From positions 2,333,001 to 2,397,000 of the forward strand of contig NZ_AMWJ02000001.1 of the NCBI RefSeq assembly GCF_000319305.2: DNA of 64,000 nt, in the 5' to 3' direction. This stretch comes from Pseudomonas bharatica CSV86. GTDB taxonomy: Bacteria; Pseudomonadota; Gammaproteobacteria; Pseudomonadales; Pseudomonadaceae. Below the pieces are notes generated by a model, which was not told the origin of the DNA, searched no databases, and was given only the letters and a program-made list of their open reading frames with translations. Below, piece by piece: positions 51,248 to 60,400 of this stretch. Numbering within the stretch: position 1 is the stretch's first letter; every line of letters begins with the position of its first letter. Made by a program: the position numbers and the translations under genes.

Positions 51248-52246
51248 TTACCTGAAGGCTTGGAGGGAAGGCTGGACGCGGTAGAAATCGCGGTACCAAC
51301 CCACGAACCGGCCGACGCCGTGTTCGAGGGATATGCCGGGTGAGAAATCGATCCAGCGCGCCAGGGACGATACGTCGGCCCAGGTTTCCAGTACGTCGCC
51401 GGGCTGCAGCGGCAGGTAATTGCGCCGCGCCTGGAGGCCCAGGGCTTTCTCCAGGCAGTCGACGAACGCCAGCAGGCGCACCGGCTCTCCACGGCCGATA
51501 TTGAACAACTGGCAGGGCGGGCTGCCGCTGGTGGCCAATGGCGGCTTGAGGCGCAGGCGCAGCAGGCTTTCGACGATATCGTCGATATAGGTGAAATCGC
51601 GGCCCATCAGGCCGTGGTTGTAAATATCGATGGGGCGGCCGGCGAGCATCGCCTCGGTGAACTTGAACAGCGCCATGTCCGGGCGCCCCCAGGGGCCGTA
51701 GACGGTGAAGAAGCGCAGGCCGGTCATGGGCAGGCCGTACAGATGGGCATAGCTGTGGGCCATCAGCTCGTTGGCGCGTTTGCTCGCGGCATACAGGGAC
51801 ACCGGTTGCTCCACCGGGTCCTCGACTGCGAACGGTAGCTTGGCGTTGGCACCGTACACCGAACTGCTGCTGGCGTAGACCAGATGACGCGGCGGGTGCT
51901 GGCGGCAGGCTTCGAGGATGTTGAGAAAGCCCACCAGGTTGGCCTGGGCGTAGATCCCTGGGTTGTCCAGCGAGTAGCGCACGCCGGCCTGGGCTGCCAG
52001 ATGAAAGACCTCGCTGAAGTCGAAGGTGGCGAATAACGCCAGCAGCTCGGCCTGGTTGGCGATCTCCACCAGCCGGAAACGGAAGTTCGGCCATTGCGCC
52101 AGCTGCTGCAGGCGGGCGTGCTTGAGCTCGACGCTGTAGTACGCATTGAGGTTGTCGATGCCGACCACCTCCAGGCCTGCCTCGCACAAGCGCCGGGCCA
52201 GATGGAAACCGATGAAGCCGGCGGCGCCGGTGACGAGGACGGGCAT
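51248..52246 (-). CDS. NAD-dependent sugar epimerase (UDP-glucuronate 4-epimerase-like)
   Basis: The 332-residue extended-SDR protein has TGAAGFIGFHLARRL (7-21), VGIDNLNAYYSVELKHARL, HLAAQAGVRYSLDNP, YASSSSVYG and YAASKRANELMAH with Tyr and Lys, then GRPDMALFKFTEAML. NxYYS with the ARYS-like continuation is typical of UDP-GlcA 4-epimerases, which make UDP-galacturonic acid. It is the first gene of the operon and sets the likely sugar. Confidence 0.87.
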   Translation of the reverse strand: MPVLVTGAAGFIGFHLARRLCEAGLEVVGIDNLNAYYSVELKHARLQQLAQWPNFRFRLVEIANQAELLALFATFDFSEVFHLAAQAGVRYSLDNPGIYAQANLVGFLNILEACRQHPPRHLVYASSSSVYGANAKLPFAVEDPVEQPVSLYAASKRANELMAHSYAHLYGLPMTGLRFFTVYGPWGRPDMALFKFTEAMLAGRPIDIYNHGLMGRDFTYIDDIVESLLRLRLKPPLATSGSPPCQLFNIGRGEPVRLLAFVDCLEKALGLQARRNYLPLQPGDVLETWADVSSLARWIDFSPGISLEHGVGRFVGWYRDFYRVQPSLQAFR

Positions 52247-52358
52247 GGTGTGGGACGGATCCTTGGAGGGCTGGCTGAAGGAAAATGGCAGCTATTTGTT
52301 TAAGCTTTGTTAACGAAGCTGTAATGGATGTGGCGTTTTTCATTGCGCCTGCTGGCCT

Positions 52359-52385
52359 CATCGCTGGCAAGCCAGCTCCCACAGG
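52359..52385. repeat. REP-like element
   Basis: A single REP-type palindrome (CATCGCTGGCAAGCCAGCTC and flanks) lies in the 280-base gap between the divergent epimerase and nuclease genes. The rest of the gap is AT-rich near 52290-52340 and probably holds the promoters; no clear boxes were assigned. Confidence 0.75.
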
Positions 52386-52526
52386 TCCTGTGTGCGCCGC
52401 TAACCCTGTGGTAGCTGAAAGGGCACCGAGTGGCTGCGGGTTGGCCTCGATCCGATCCACGGTGATTGTCAGCAGCTACTATCTGTATGTATAACCAGTG
52501 CCTGATTTCCCAGGTACTGCTCGCCC

Positions 52527-54173
52527 GTGATCGCCGATTCCCGCAACGACCCCTTCTACTACCTGCACAACTTCCGCCAGGTGCTGGACTGGCTGCACCT
52601 GCGCTATGCCGATGTGCTGGATGCCGAGGAGCGTGGCTTCATCGACGGGTTTCGCCTGTTGCCCAAGGCCAGCCAGGCGCTGCTGGTACGTATGGTGATG
52701 CGCAAGGGCCTGCTGTTTCGCGAACGGCGCCTGAGTTATGGGGAGATCGGCTCCACGGCGCAGGCCATGGCGCCGTTGCTGGAGCTGGGCTGGGTCGATA
52801 GCGAGGCCCCGCTGGCCCTGGAGGAGCTGTTCCAGCTCCTGCTCAAGGACGAGATCGCCCGTTGTTTCGCTGCCCATCTGAGCCGCCCGAACGCTGCCAA
52901 GCACGAGCTGTTCGAGCAACTGCGCGAAGGCTTCGCCGAGCCCCGGCCCCTGCGTGAGTGGTGGCCCGAAGCTCCCGATCCGGTCTATGCCCTGCGCCAG
53001 CAGGCGGTATGCGACCGCCTGCGCTTGCTGTTCTTCGGCAACCTATACCAGGACTGGTCGGAGTTCGTTCTCGCCGACCTCGGCGTGCTGCGCTACGAGC
53101 AGGTTCCCTTCAGTTCCGACTGCCGGGCCTTGCGCGGCCGTGACGATATCGAGCTGTGCCTGGCCCTGCATGCCTGCGCCGAGCAACTGGAAGGCGAGGT
53201 GGACGTCGATGCGCTGCTCGCCCGCCTCGACGGCATGAACACCGAAAACCCCTGGCTGCAACGGCGTCGGGCCAAGCTGCATTACCAGCTCGCCTACCTG
53301 TGCGAGCGCGCCGGCCATCTGGAGCGGGCGCTTTCGATCTATTCCGGGTGCGCCCATCCCCAGGCCCGCGAGCGGCATATCCGCGTGCTGGAAAACCGCG
53401 GCGAGTACCAATCGGCCTTCGACCTGGCGACCCAGGCTGCCGAGCGTCCCGGCAACGCCGCCGAAGCCCAGGCCCTGGGGCGCATCCTGCCGCGCCTGAA
53501 ACGCAAGCTCGGTGGCCCGCCGCAGTCCCGGCGCAGGGCCCAGGCCATCAGCCGGCTCGACCTGATCCTGCCACCCGAGTGGTCCGCCCTCGGCGTCGAA
53601 CAGGCGGTGCTGGTGCATTTCGAAACAGCCGACGCTCCGGTGCATTACGTCGAAAACACCCTGTTCAACAGCCTGTTCGGCCTGTTGTGCTGGCCGGCCA
53701 TCTTCGCGCCGCTGCCGGGCGCCTTCTTCCACCCGTTCCAGAGCGGCCCGCAGGACCTGCACGACGCCGGCTTCCACCAGCGCCGCGCCGGGTTGTTCGC
53801 CGACTGCCTGGCGCAACTGGACGACGGCCGCTACCGCCAGGCCCTGCGTGACACCTACGCCGCCAAGCACGGCCTGCAATCGCCCTTCGTCCATTGGGAA
53901 CTGCTAAGCCCGCAATTGCTCGACCTGGCAATCGACTGCCTGCCGCCGGAGCACCTGAAGCAATGCTTCCTGCGCCTGCTGGAAGACATCCAGGCCAACC
54001 GCGCCGGCATGCCCGACCTGATCCAGTTCTGGCCTGCGCAAAAACGCTACCGGATGATCGAAGTCAAGGGCCCCGGCGACCGCCTGCAGGACAACCAGTT
54101 GCGCTGGATCGAGTTCTGCACCCTTCACGGCCTGCCCGTGGATGTCTGCCATGTGCAATGGGCCGCGGCATGA
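52527..54173 (+). CDS. FAN1-like structure-specific nuclease (VRR-NUC domain)
   Basis: The start is a GTG at 52527 (MIADSRNDPFYYLHNFRQVL); no strong ribosome site is seen. The 548-residue protein has the FAN1 layout: an N-terminal SAP/winged-helix-like region (LPKASQALLVRMVMRKGLLFRERRL), helical TPR-like repeats, and a C-terminal VRR-NUC domain with the PD-(D/E)XK residues (GMPDLIQFW; MIEVKGPGDRLQDNQ). FAN1 cuts branched DNA in interstrand-crosslink repair; Pseudomonas FAN1 has been studied structurally. Its stop overlaps the start of an Fe-S helicase gene, so the two are coupled. Confidence 0.92.
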   Translation: MIADSRNDPFYYLHNFRQVLDWLHLRYADVLDAEERGFIDGFRLLPKASQALLVRMVMRKGLLFRERRLSYGEIGSTAQAMAPLLELGWVDSEAPLALEELFQLLLKDEIARCFAAHLSRPNAAKHELFEQLREGFAEPRPLREWWPEAPDPVYALRQQAVCDRLRLLFFGNLYQDWSEFVLADLGVLRYEQVPFSSDCRALRGRDDIELCLALHACAEQLEGEVDVDALLARLDGMNTENPWLQRRRAKLHYQLAYLCERAGHLERALSIYSGCAHPQARERHIRVLENRGEYQSAFDLATQAAERPGNAAEAQALGRILPRLKRKLGGPPQSRRRAQAISRLDLILPPEWSALGVEQAVLVHFETADAPVHYVENTLFNSLFGLLCWPAIFAPLPGAFFHPFQSGPQDLHDAGFHQRRAGLFADCLAQLDDGRYRQALRDTYAAKHGLQSPFVHWELLSPQLLDLAIDCLPPEHLKQCFLRLLEDIQANRAGMPDLIQFWPAQKRYRMIEVKGPGDRLQDNQLRWIEFCTLHGLPVDVCHVQWAAA

Positions 54174-56427
54174 CCTACAAGGTCGCGGTGCGCACGCTTT
54201 GCGAATTCACGGCCAAGGTCGGTGATCTCGACCTGCGTTTCACCCCGTCGCCCACGGCCCAGGAGGGCATTGCCGGGCACAGGCGGGTGGTCTCGAGGCG
54301 GGGCGAGGGCTACGAGGCGGAAGTGGCACTGGAGGGCGTTTTCGGCGAACTGGAGGTACGCGGACGTGCCGACGGCTACATCCCGGCGCGCAACTGCCTG
54401 GAAGAGATCAAGACCCATCGCGGCGACCTCGCCAGCCAGCCGGACAACCACCGGCAACTGCACTGGGCGCAGGCGAAGATCTACGGCTGGCTGATGTGCC
54501 GGCAGCGTGGGCTGGAATCGATAAACCTGGCGCTGGTCTACCTGGACGTGGACAGCGACCAGGAAACCCGTTTCGAGACCAGTGCCAACGCCTCCGAACT
54601 GCGCGCGTTCTTCGACGAGCAGTGCGGCCGCTTCATGCAATGGGCCGAGGCGCAATCGCAGCGCCTGCTGCTGCGCGATGCCGGCCTGGGCGCCCTGGGT
54701 TTTCCCTGGCCGTCCTTTCGCAAGGGCCAGCGCGAACTGGCGGAAACCGTGTACAAGGCGGTCAGCACCGGCCGCTGCCTGATGGCCCAGGCCACCACCG
54801 GCATCGGCAAGACCCTCGGCACCCTGTTTCCGCTGCTCAAGGCCATGGCCAGGCAGCCACTGGACAAGATCTTCTTCCTTACCGCCAAGACCCCCGGCGT
54901 GGCCTGGCGCTCGATGCCCTGCGCCAGGTCATGGCGGCCAGCCCGGAACTGGCCCTGCGCAGCCTGGAACTGGTGGCACGGGACAAGGCCTGCGAATATC
55001 CCGGCACCGCCTGCCATGGCGAGGCCTGCCCGCTGGCCAGGGGCTTCTATGATCGCCTGCCGGCGGCCCGGGCCGCCGCGATGCAGGTGCCGCTGCTGGA
55101 CAAGGCGCAGGTCCGCGAACTGGCCCTGGCCCATCAGGTCTGCCCCTATTACCTGGCCCAGGAACTGGCGCGCTGGGTCGATGTGCTGGTGGCCGACTAC
55201 AACTACTACTTCGACCAGAATGCCTTGCTCTACGGCCTGGCGCAGACCGATCAATGGCGTGTGGCCGTCGCTGTGGACGAGGCGCACAACCTGGTGGAGC
55301 GGGCCCGGCAGATGTACAGCGCCAGTCTCGACCAGTTTCACTTGCAGGCCCTGCGCCGCGATCCACCGGCGGGCCTGGGGAGTGCCTTGCAGGGGCTGAA
55401 CCGCGAGTGGAACCGCCTGTACAAGGACCAGGTCGCCCCCTACCAGGCCGGCGAGCAATTGCCGGCTGCCTTTATCAAGGCGCTGTTGCGCGTGGTCGGG
55501 CTGGTCCAGGAACTGATGAACCGCACCCCGCAGGCGGTGGACCCGGCGCTGTTGCAGTTCTTTTTCCAGGCCTTGCAGTTCGTGCGCCTGAGCGAGGTGT
55601 TCGACCAGCATTTCCTGTTCGATATCAGCGTGCGCGGGGCAGGGCGCAAGCGCCTGGCGACCCTGTGCCTGCGCAACGTGGTCCCGGCCCCGCTGGTCGG
55701 CCCGCGGATGGGGGCGGCCCGCAGCGTCACGCTGTTCTCCGCGACCCTCAACCCCCGGCATTTCTACGCCGACCTGCTGGGCATGCCCGCCGACACCGCC
55801 TGGCTGGAGGTGCAGTCACCGTTCGTGGCCGAGCAGTTGCAGGTGCGCATCGTCAGCCAGGTGTCGACCCGCTACCAGCACCGCCAGGCCTCGCTGGCGC
55901 CCATCGTCGAATTGATCGCCGGGCAATACCGCGAGCAGCCGGGCAATTACCTGGCGTTCTTCAGCAGCTTCGATTATCTGCAACAGGTGTCCGGCCTGCT
56001 GGCCGAGCGTCACCCGGGCATCGTGCAATGGGCACAGTCTTCGGGGATGGACGAAGCGCAACGCCAGGGCTTTCTCGAGCGCTTCGTCGAAAACGGGCAG
56101 GGCGTCGGTTTTGCCGTGCTGGGCGGCGCCTTCGCCGAAGGCGTGGACCTGCCCGGTACGCGCCTGATCGGCGCCTTCATCGCCACCCTGGGCCTGCCCC
56201 AGGTCAACCCGGTCAACGAACAGCTCAAGCAGCGCATGGGCGCACTGTTCAGTTCCGGGTTCGACTACACCTACCTCTACCCGGGGGTGCGCAAGGTGAT
56301 CCAGGCAGCGGGCCGGGTGATCCGCGGCACCGAGGACCGCGGCATGGTCATGCTGATCGACGACCGCTTCGCCGAAGCGCGTATACGCCGCATGTTCCCG
56401 ACCTGGTGGGCACCGCAGGACAATTAG
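54170..56427 (+). pseudogene. DinG/XPD-like Fe-S DNA helicase with N-terminal nuclease-like domain, one-base frameshift
   Basis: The ATG at 54170 overlaps the FAN1 stop. The first frame encodes a PD-(D/E)XK-like domain (GRADGYIPARNCLEEIKTHRGD) and helicase motif I (ATTGIGKTLGTLFPLL). Between 54891 and 54903 the frame shifts; the second frame continues LALDALRQVMAASPE with four Fe-S-type cysteines (ACEYPGTACHGEAC; VCPYY), the DEAH box (VDEAHNLVERA) and motif VI (QAAGRVIRG) to 56427. One base restores a 752-residue superfamily 2 helicase of normal size. It probably unwinds DNA for FAN1. Real loss would remove all motor motifs after Walker A; a sequencing error is quite possible. Confidence 0.87.
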
Positions 56428-56521
56428 CCGGGGCGTGGGAATCTTCGCCATCGCCAGACAGTCGAAGTGCCAGTAAACTCCCGTTTTTTCACCACCCTGA
56501 TTTCCATTCTTGAGGTTTTGC

Positions 56522-58159
56522 ATGAAGCTCAGTCCTCTGGCGGGCAAACCGGCCCCGGCCTCCATCCTGGTCGATATTCCGCGCCTGCTGACCGCCTACT
56601 ACACCGGCCAGCCCGACGCCGCCGTGGCCACCCAGCGTGTCGCCTTCGGTACCTCCGGCCATCGCGGCAGTTCCCTGGACCTGAGTTTCAACGAGCATCA
56701 TGTCCTTGCCATTAGTCAGGCCATCTGCCTGTACCGCCGGGCCCAGGGCATCGACGGGCCGCTGTTCATCGGCGCCGACACCCACGCCCTGTCGACCCCG
56801 GCGCTGGCCAGCGCTCTGGAAGTGCTGGCGGCCAACGGCGTCGAGGTGATGCTGTCGAAGGACGACGAATACACCCCGACCCCGGCGGTGTCCCACGCCA
56901 TTCTCTGCTACAACCGTGGCCGCACCTCGGGCCTGGCCGACGGCATCGTCATCACGCCTTCGCACAACCCACCGCAAAGCGGTGGCTTCAAGTACAACCC
57001 GCCCAATGGCGGCCCGGCCGACAGCCACGTGACCAAGTGGATCGAGGCCAAGGCCAACGAACTGCTGGCCGAGGGCCTCAAGGGCGTCAAGCGCATGCCG
57101 TACGAGCAGGCGCTGAAGGCTTCCACCACCCATCGGCACGACTACGTCGGCACCTATGTCGCCGACCTGGTCAACGTCATCGACTTCGACGCCATCCGTG
57201 GCGCCAACCTGCGCCTTGGCGTGGACCCGCTGGGCGGCGCCGGGGTGCGCTACTGGTCGGCGATTGCCGAGCACTACAAGCTGAACCTGGAAGTGGTCAA
57301 CCGCGAGGTCGATCCGACCTTCCGCTTCATGTCCGTGGACTGGGACGGGCAGATCCGCATGGACCCATCGTCGCCCTATGCCATGCAAGGCCTGATCGGC
57401 CTGCGCGAGCGCTTCGACGTGGCCTTCGCCTGTGACCCGGACCATGACCGCCACGGCATCGTCACCCCGTCCGGACTGCTGGCACCGAACAACTACCTGG
57501 CGGTGGCCATCGACTACCTGTTCCAGAACCGTCCGCAGTGGCGTGCCGACGCGGCAGTGGGCAAGACCGTGGTCAGCAGCGGCCTGATCGACCGCGTCAC
57601 CGCGCGTCTGGGCCGTCGCCTGTATGAAGTACCGGTAGGCTTCAAGTTCTTCGCCGACGGCCTGTTCGACGGTTCCCTCGGCTTTGGTGGCGAGGAGAGC
57701 GCCGGCGCGTCCTTCCTGCGCCTGGATGGCAGCGTCTGGGCCACCGACAAGGACGGCCTGATCCCGGCCCTGCTGGCGGCCGAAATGACCGCCCGCACCG
57801 GTCGCAACCCGGCCCAGGCCTATGCCGCGCTGACCGCCGAACTGGGCGAGCCGTTCGCCACCCGCGTCGAGGCCAAGGCCAATCCGCAGCAGAAGGCGCT
57901 GCTGAGCAAGCTGGCGCCGGAGCAGGTGAAATCCACCGAACTGGCCGGCGAGCCGATCCAGCAGATCCTCAGCCATGCCCCGGGTAACGACCAGGCCATC
58001 GGTGGCCTGAAGGTCATGACCGCCAACGGCTGGTTCGCCGCACGGCCGTCGGGCACCGAGGACATCTACAAGATCTACGCCGAGAGCTTTATCGACGATG
58101 CGCATCTGCAGCGTCTGGTGGGCGAGGCGCAGGAACTGGTGGACAAGGCCATCGCCTGA
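56522..58159 (+). CDS. pgm: Alpha-D-phosphoglucomutase
   Basis: The ATG at 56522 follows GAGG. The 545-residue protein has all family motifs: the sugar-binding [15 protein letters not shown], the phosphoserine loop [20 protein letters not shown], the metal loop CDPDHDRHG, the [13 protein letters not shown] substrate loop and the phosphate-binding [15 protein letters not shown]. It interconverts glucose-1-phosphate and glucose-6-phosphate, linking central metabolism to UDP-glucose and glycogen/trehalose synthesis. The gene has its own upstream gap of 94 bases and ends at a REP pair. Confidence 0.96.
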   Translation: MKLSPLAGKPAPASILVDIPRLLTAYYTGQPDAAVATQRVAFGTSGHRGSSLDLSFNEHHVLAISQAICLYRRAQGIDGPLFIGADTHALSTPALASALEVLAANGVEVMLSKDDEYTPTPAVSHAILCYNRGRTSGLADGIVITPSHNPPQSGGFKYNPPNGGPADSHVTKWIEAKANELLAEGLKGVKRMPYEQALKASTTHRHDYVGTYVADLVNVIDFDAIRGANLRLGVDPLGGAGVRYWSAIAEHYKLNLEVVNREVDPTFRFMSVDWDGQIRMDPSSPYAMQGLIGLRERFDVAFACDPDHDRHGIVTPSGLLAPNNYLAVAIDYLFQNRPQWRADAAVGKTVVSSGLIDRVTARLGRRLYEVPVGFKFFADGLFDGSLGFGGEESAGASFLRLDGSVWATDKDGLIPALLAAEMTARTGRNPAQAYAALTAELGEPFATRVEAKANPQQKALLSKLAPEQVKSTELAGEPIQQILSHAPGNDQAIGGLKVMTANGWFAARPSGTEDIYKIYAESFIDDAHLQRLVGEAQELVDKAIA

Positions 58160-58174
58160 TGGCTTGAGTCCCCT

Positions 58175-58245
58175 ATCGCTGGCAAGCCAGCTCCCACAGG
58201 GTCCGCGGTGCACGCGGTCCTTGTGGGAGCAGCTTGCCAGCGATG
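58175..58245. repeat. REPIN-like inverted REP pair
   Basis: Two REP-type palindromes in inverted orientation (ATCGCTGGCAAGCCAGCTCC at 58175 and GTGGGAGCAGCTTGCCAGCG ending near 58245) flank a short GC-rich loop containing GCGGTGCACGC. The pair fills the 92-base gap between the convergent pgm and monooxygenase genes and could act as a bidirectional terminator. Confidence 0.88.
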
Positions 58246-58251
58246 AGGCCC

Positions 58252-59400
58252 TCAGGAACGATATGTATCCTGGGACTGCCCCGGGTCGATGCTTGCCAGC
58301 CGGCGCAATTGCGGCAACAACTCCGCACCCAGATGAATCGCTTCCTCCAGATGGGGAAACCCGGAAAGAATGAAGCAGTCGATCCCCAACTGGTAATACT
58401 CCTCGATCCGCTCCACTACCTGCTGATAGCTCCCCACCAGTGCCGTCCCGGCACCACCGCGCACCAGGCCGACCCCGGCCCAGAGATTGGCCGATACCTC
58501 CAGCTCCCGCGCCTGACGCCCACGCCCCTTGACCAGCCCGCTCTGCCGCGATTGCCCCACCGACTCATAACTGGCCAGTTGCGATTGCGCACGTTCGATG
58601 GCGTCCTTGGGAATTTCGTCCAGCAACCGCTGTACATGGCTCCAGGCCGCATCATCGGTGGCGGCGGCGAACACATGCACGCGCAAACCGAAGCGCAAGG
58701 TCCGCCCGTGAACCGCCGCCAGTTCGCGCATGCGCTGGATCCGCTCGGCGATCATCACCGGTGGTTCGCACCACATCAGGCAGGTCTGGGCATGGGCCGC
58801 ACCGACCTGCTCGGCGGCGCTGGAGGCCCCGCCGAAGTAGATCGCCGGCATCTGCGCCCGCGGGTCGATCGGCGTTTCCCCTGCGCAGCGGTAGTAGCGC
58901 CCATGATGAGGCTGGCGCCGCCCCGACCAGACCGCCTGGAAGGCCTGGAGAAATTCCCCGGTGCGCGCGTAGCGTTCGTCATGCTCCAGGTAGTCCCCTA
59001 GCGAGCGCTGTTCGAAACGGCTGGAGCCGCTGACCACGTGGAGGTCCAGGCGGTTGTCGCTGAGCAGTTGCAAGGTCGCCGCGCGATGGGCGCTCCAGGC
59101 CGGCAGTTCGAGGCCGGGACGCAAGGTGAGGAGAAAACGCAGGCGCCGGACTTCCTGGGCCAGCACCGCGGTGATCAGCCAAGGGTCCTCGAAGCCGCTG
59201 GCTGTGGGCACCATGATGCCGTCGAAACCCGACAGTTCGGCGGCCCGCACGATCTGCCGCAGGTAGTCGAGGTTCGGCTCGCGCTCGCCTTGCTGGAACA
59301 GGCCGACCTTGGGCAGGCCGCTGCTGGTCAGGTGATGGCCGTCGCCATTGGTGGGCAGGAACCAGTTCAGTTCCAGGGGTTTGCGACGTTCACCGCTCAT
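58252..59400 (-). CDS. FMNH2-dependent alkanesulfonate monooxygenase-like protein (SsuD family)
   Basis: The ATG at 59400 (MSGERRKPLELNWFLPTNGDG) gives 382 residues, the usual SsuD length. Motifs include WFLPTNGDGHHL, RFLLTLRPGLELPAWSAHRAATL, LDLHVVSGSS and MPAIYFGGASSAAEQVGAAHAQTCLMW, and an Arg-rich lid loop (VGQSRQSGLVKGRGRQ). SsuD-type enzymes release sulfite from sulfonates under sulfur limitation using reduced flavin from a separate reductase, not seen here. It is the last gene of the leftward operon and overlaps its neighbour by 11 bases. Confidence 0.88.
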   Translation of the reverse strand: MSGERRKPLELNWFLPTNGDGHHLTSSGLPKVGLFQQGEREPNLDYLRQIVRAAELSGFDGIMVPTASGFEDPWLITAVLAQEVRRLRFLLTLRPGLELPAWSAHRAATLQLLSDNRLDLHVVSGSSRFEQRSLGDYLEHDERYARTGEFLQAFQAVWSGRRQPHHGRYYRCAGETPIDPRAQMPAIYFGGASSAAEQVGAAHAQTCLMWCEPPVMIAERIQRMRELAAVHGRTLRFGLRVHVFAAATDDAAWSHVQRLLDEIPKDAIERAQSQLASYESVGQSRQSGLVKGRGRQARELEVSANLWAGVGLVRGGAGTALVGSYQQVVERIEEYYQLGIDCFILSGFPHLEEAIHLGAELLPQLRRLASIDPGQSQDTYRS

Positions 59401-60361
59401 GACGCTGGCGCTCCTTGCGCAGGCCCTGCTCCCGGAGCAGGGGCAATATCCGTTCGCCGAAACGCAGGACTTCGGCCACCGCCGGCTGGTCCTGGATGAC
59501 GATATGTTCGATGCCCAGGCCGTGCAGCTCGCCGAGGCGCGTGGCGATCTGCTGGGCGTTGCCCACAAGGTACAGTGGCTGGCCGGGGCCGGGTTGCAAC
59601 AGGTTGGGATGCACCTCCAACTGGCGGTCACGGGCCAGGCGCCGCACCGCTGCGCTGGCCGGGGGCTCGGCAGGGGCCGGGAAGCGCTGTGCGGCAACTT
59701 CCCAGGCCAGTTCCTCGGTGGCGCCGAGAATCAGGCCGAAACTGCAAACGAAGCCCGTTCGCCCTTGCAGGCGGAGGATTTCCTGCTCCAGCCAGGCCGG
59801 TGGCGCCGACCGTAGCAGGCACAGGTCGGCGTGGCTGGCGATCAGGCGGGCATCATGGCTGTCGTCGAGGATCAGGGGCGGGGCGGGCAGGGGGCGGCGG
59901 GCGAAGCCGGCGTTTTCCAGTTGGAAGTAGCGGCCGCTGAAGTTGAAGCCACTGTCCCCGCCCCGAAGCAGGCGCTGGAGGATCTCCAGGTACTCGCCGA
60001 TACGCTCGTTGCGCTGGTCGCGGTTGAGCCATTCGCCGAACGCCTGGCGCAGGCTGTCACGGTCGCCATCGGGCAGGTGCAGGCGGACGCGGTTGGCACT
60101 GATCGATTGCAGGCTTTGCAGGGTGCTGGCCAGTGCGGCGGGCAGCACCACCTCTGGCGGTACGCTGACATTCAGGTGCAGGTGGCGGGTGTGGGCACAC
60201 AGTGCGGCAGCCACTCCGAGGCTGTCGGCACAAGGTGCGCCGCCGGGGATCCACAGGCCATCGAGTCCGGCGTATTCCACTGCCTGGGCCAACTGGATCC
60301 ACTGGCCCGGCGTGGGTGTCGGGGTGCACAGCGGCAGTTGCCAGCTGAATTCAAGGGCCAT
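59390..60361 (-). CDS. Luciferase-like monooxygenase, second SsuD-like gene
   Basis: The start at 60361 (MALEFSWQLPLCTPTPTPGQ) has GGAG 8 bases upstream. The 323-residue protein is a shorter bacterial-luciferase-fold enzyme (WIQLAQAVEYAGLDGLWIPG, NRVRLHLPDGDRDSLRQAF, FSGRYFQLENAGFA). It lacks the long SsuD lid loop. It probably acts on another sulfur or amine compound, or together with the SsuD-like protein whose gene it overlaps. Substrate unknown. Confidence 0.8.
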   Translation of the reverse strand: MALEFSWQLPLCTPTPTPGQWIQLAQAVEYAGLDGLWIPGGAPCADSLGVAAALCAHTRHLHLNVSVPPEVVLPAALASTLQSLQSISANRVRLHLPDGDRDSLRQAFGEWLNRDQRNERIGEYLEILQRLLRGGDSGFNFSGRYFQLENAGFARRPLPAPPLILDDSHDARLIASHADLCLLRSAPPAWLEQEILRLQGRTGFVCSFGLILGATEELAWEVAAQRFPAPAEPPASAAVRRLARDRQLEVHPNLLQPGPGQPLYLVGNAQQIATRLGELHGLGIEHIVIQDQPAVAEVLRFGERILPLLREQGLRKERQRHER

Positions 60362-60400
60362 GCACAGGCTCCGCAGCAAGAGAGAACAGGGGAAGTGCCA

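Noticed and set aside
50520..52460. A 646-codon minus-strand frame including the family 2 glycosyltransferase
   Set aside because: The glycosyltransferase starts at 51242. Upstream sequence is an out-of-frame reading of the epimerase gene.
53894..54169. An in-frame extension of the helicase gene upstream of 54170
   Set aside because: It overlaps the coding VRR-NUC domain in another frame. The coupled ATG at 54170 is the plausible start.
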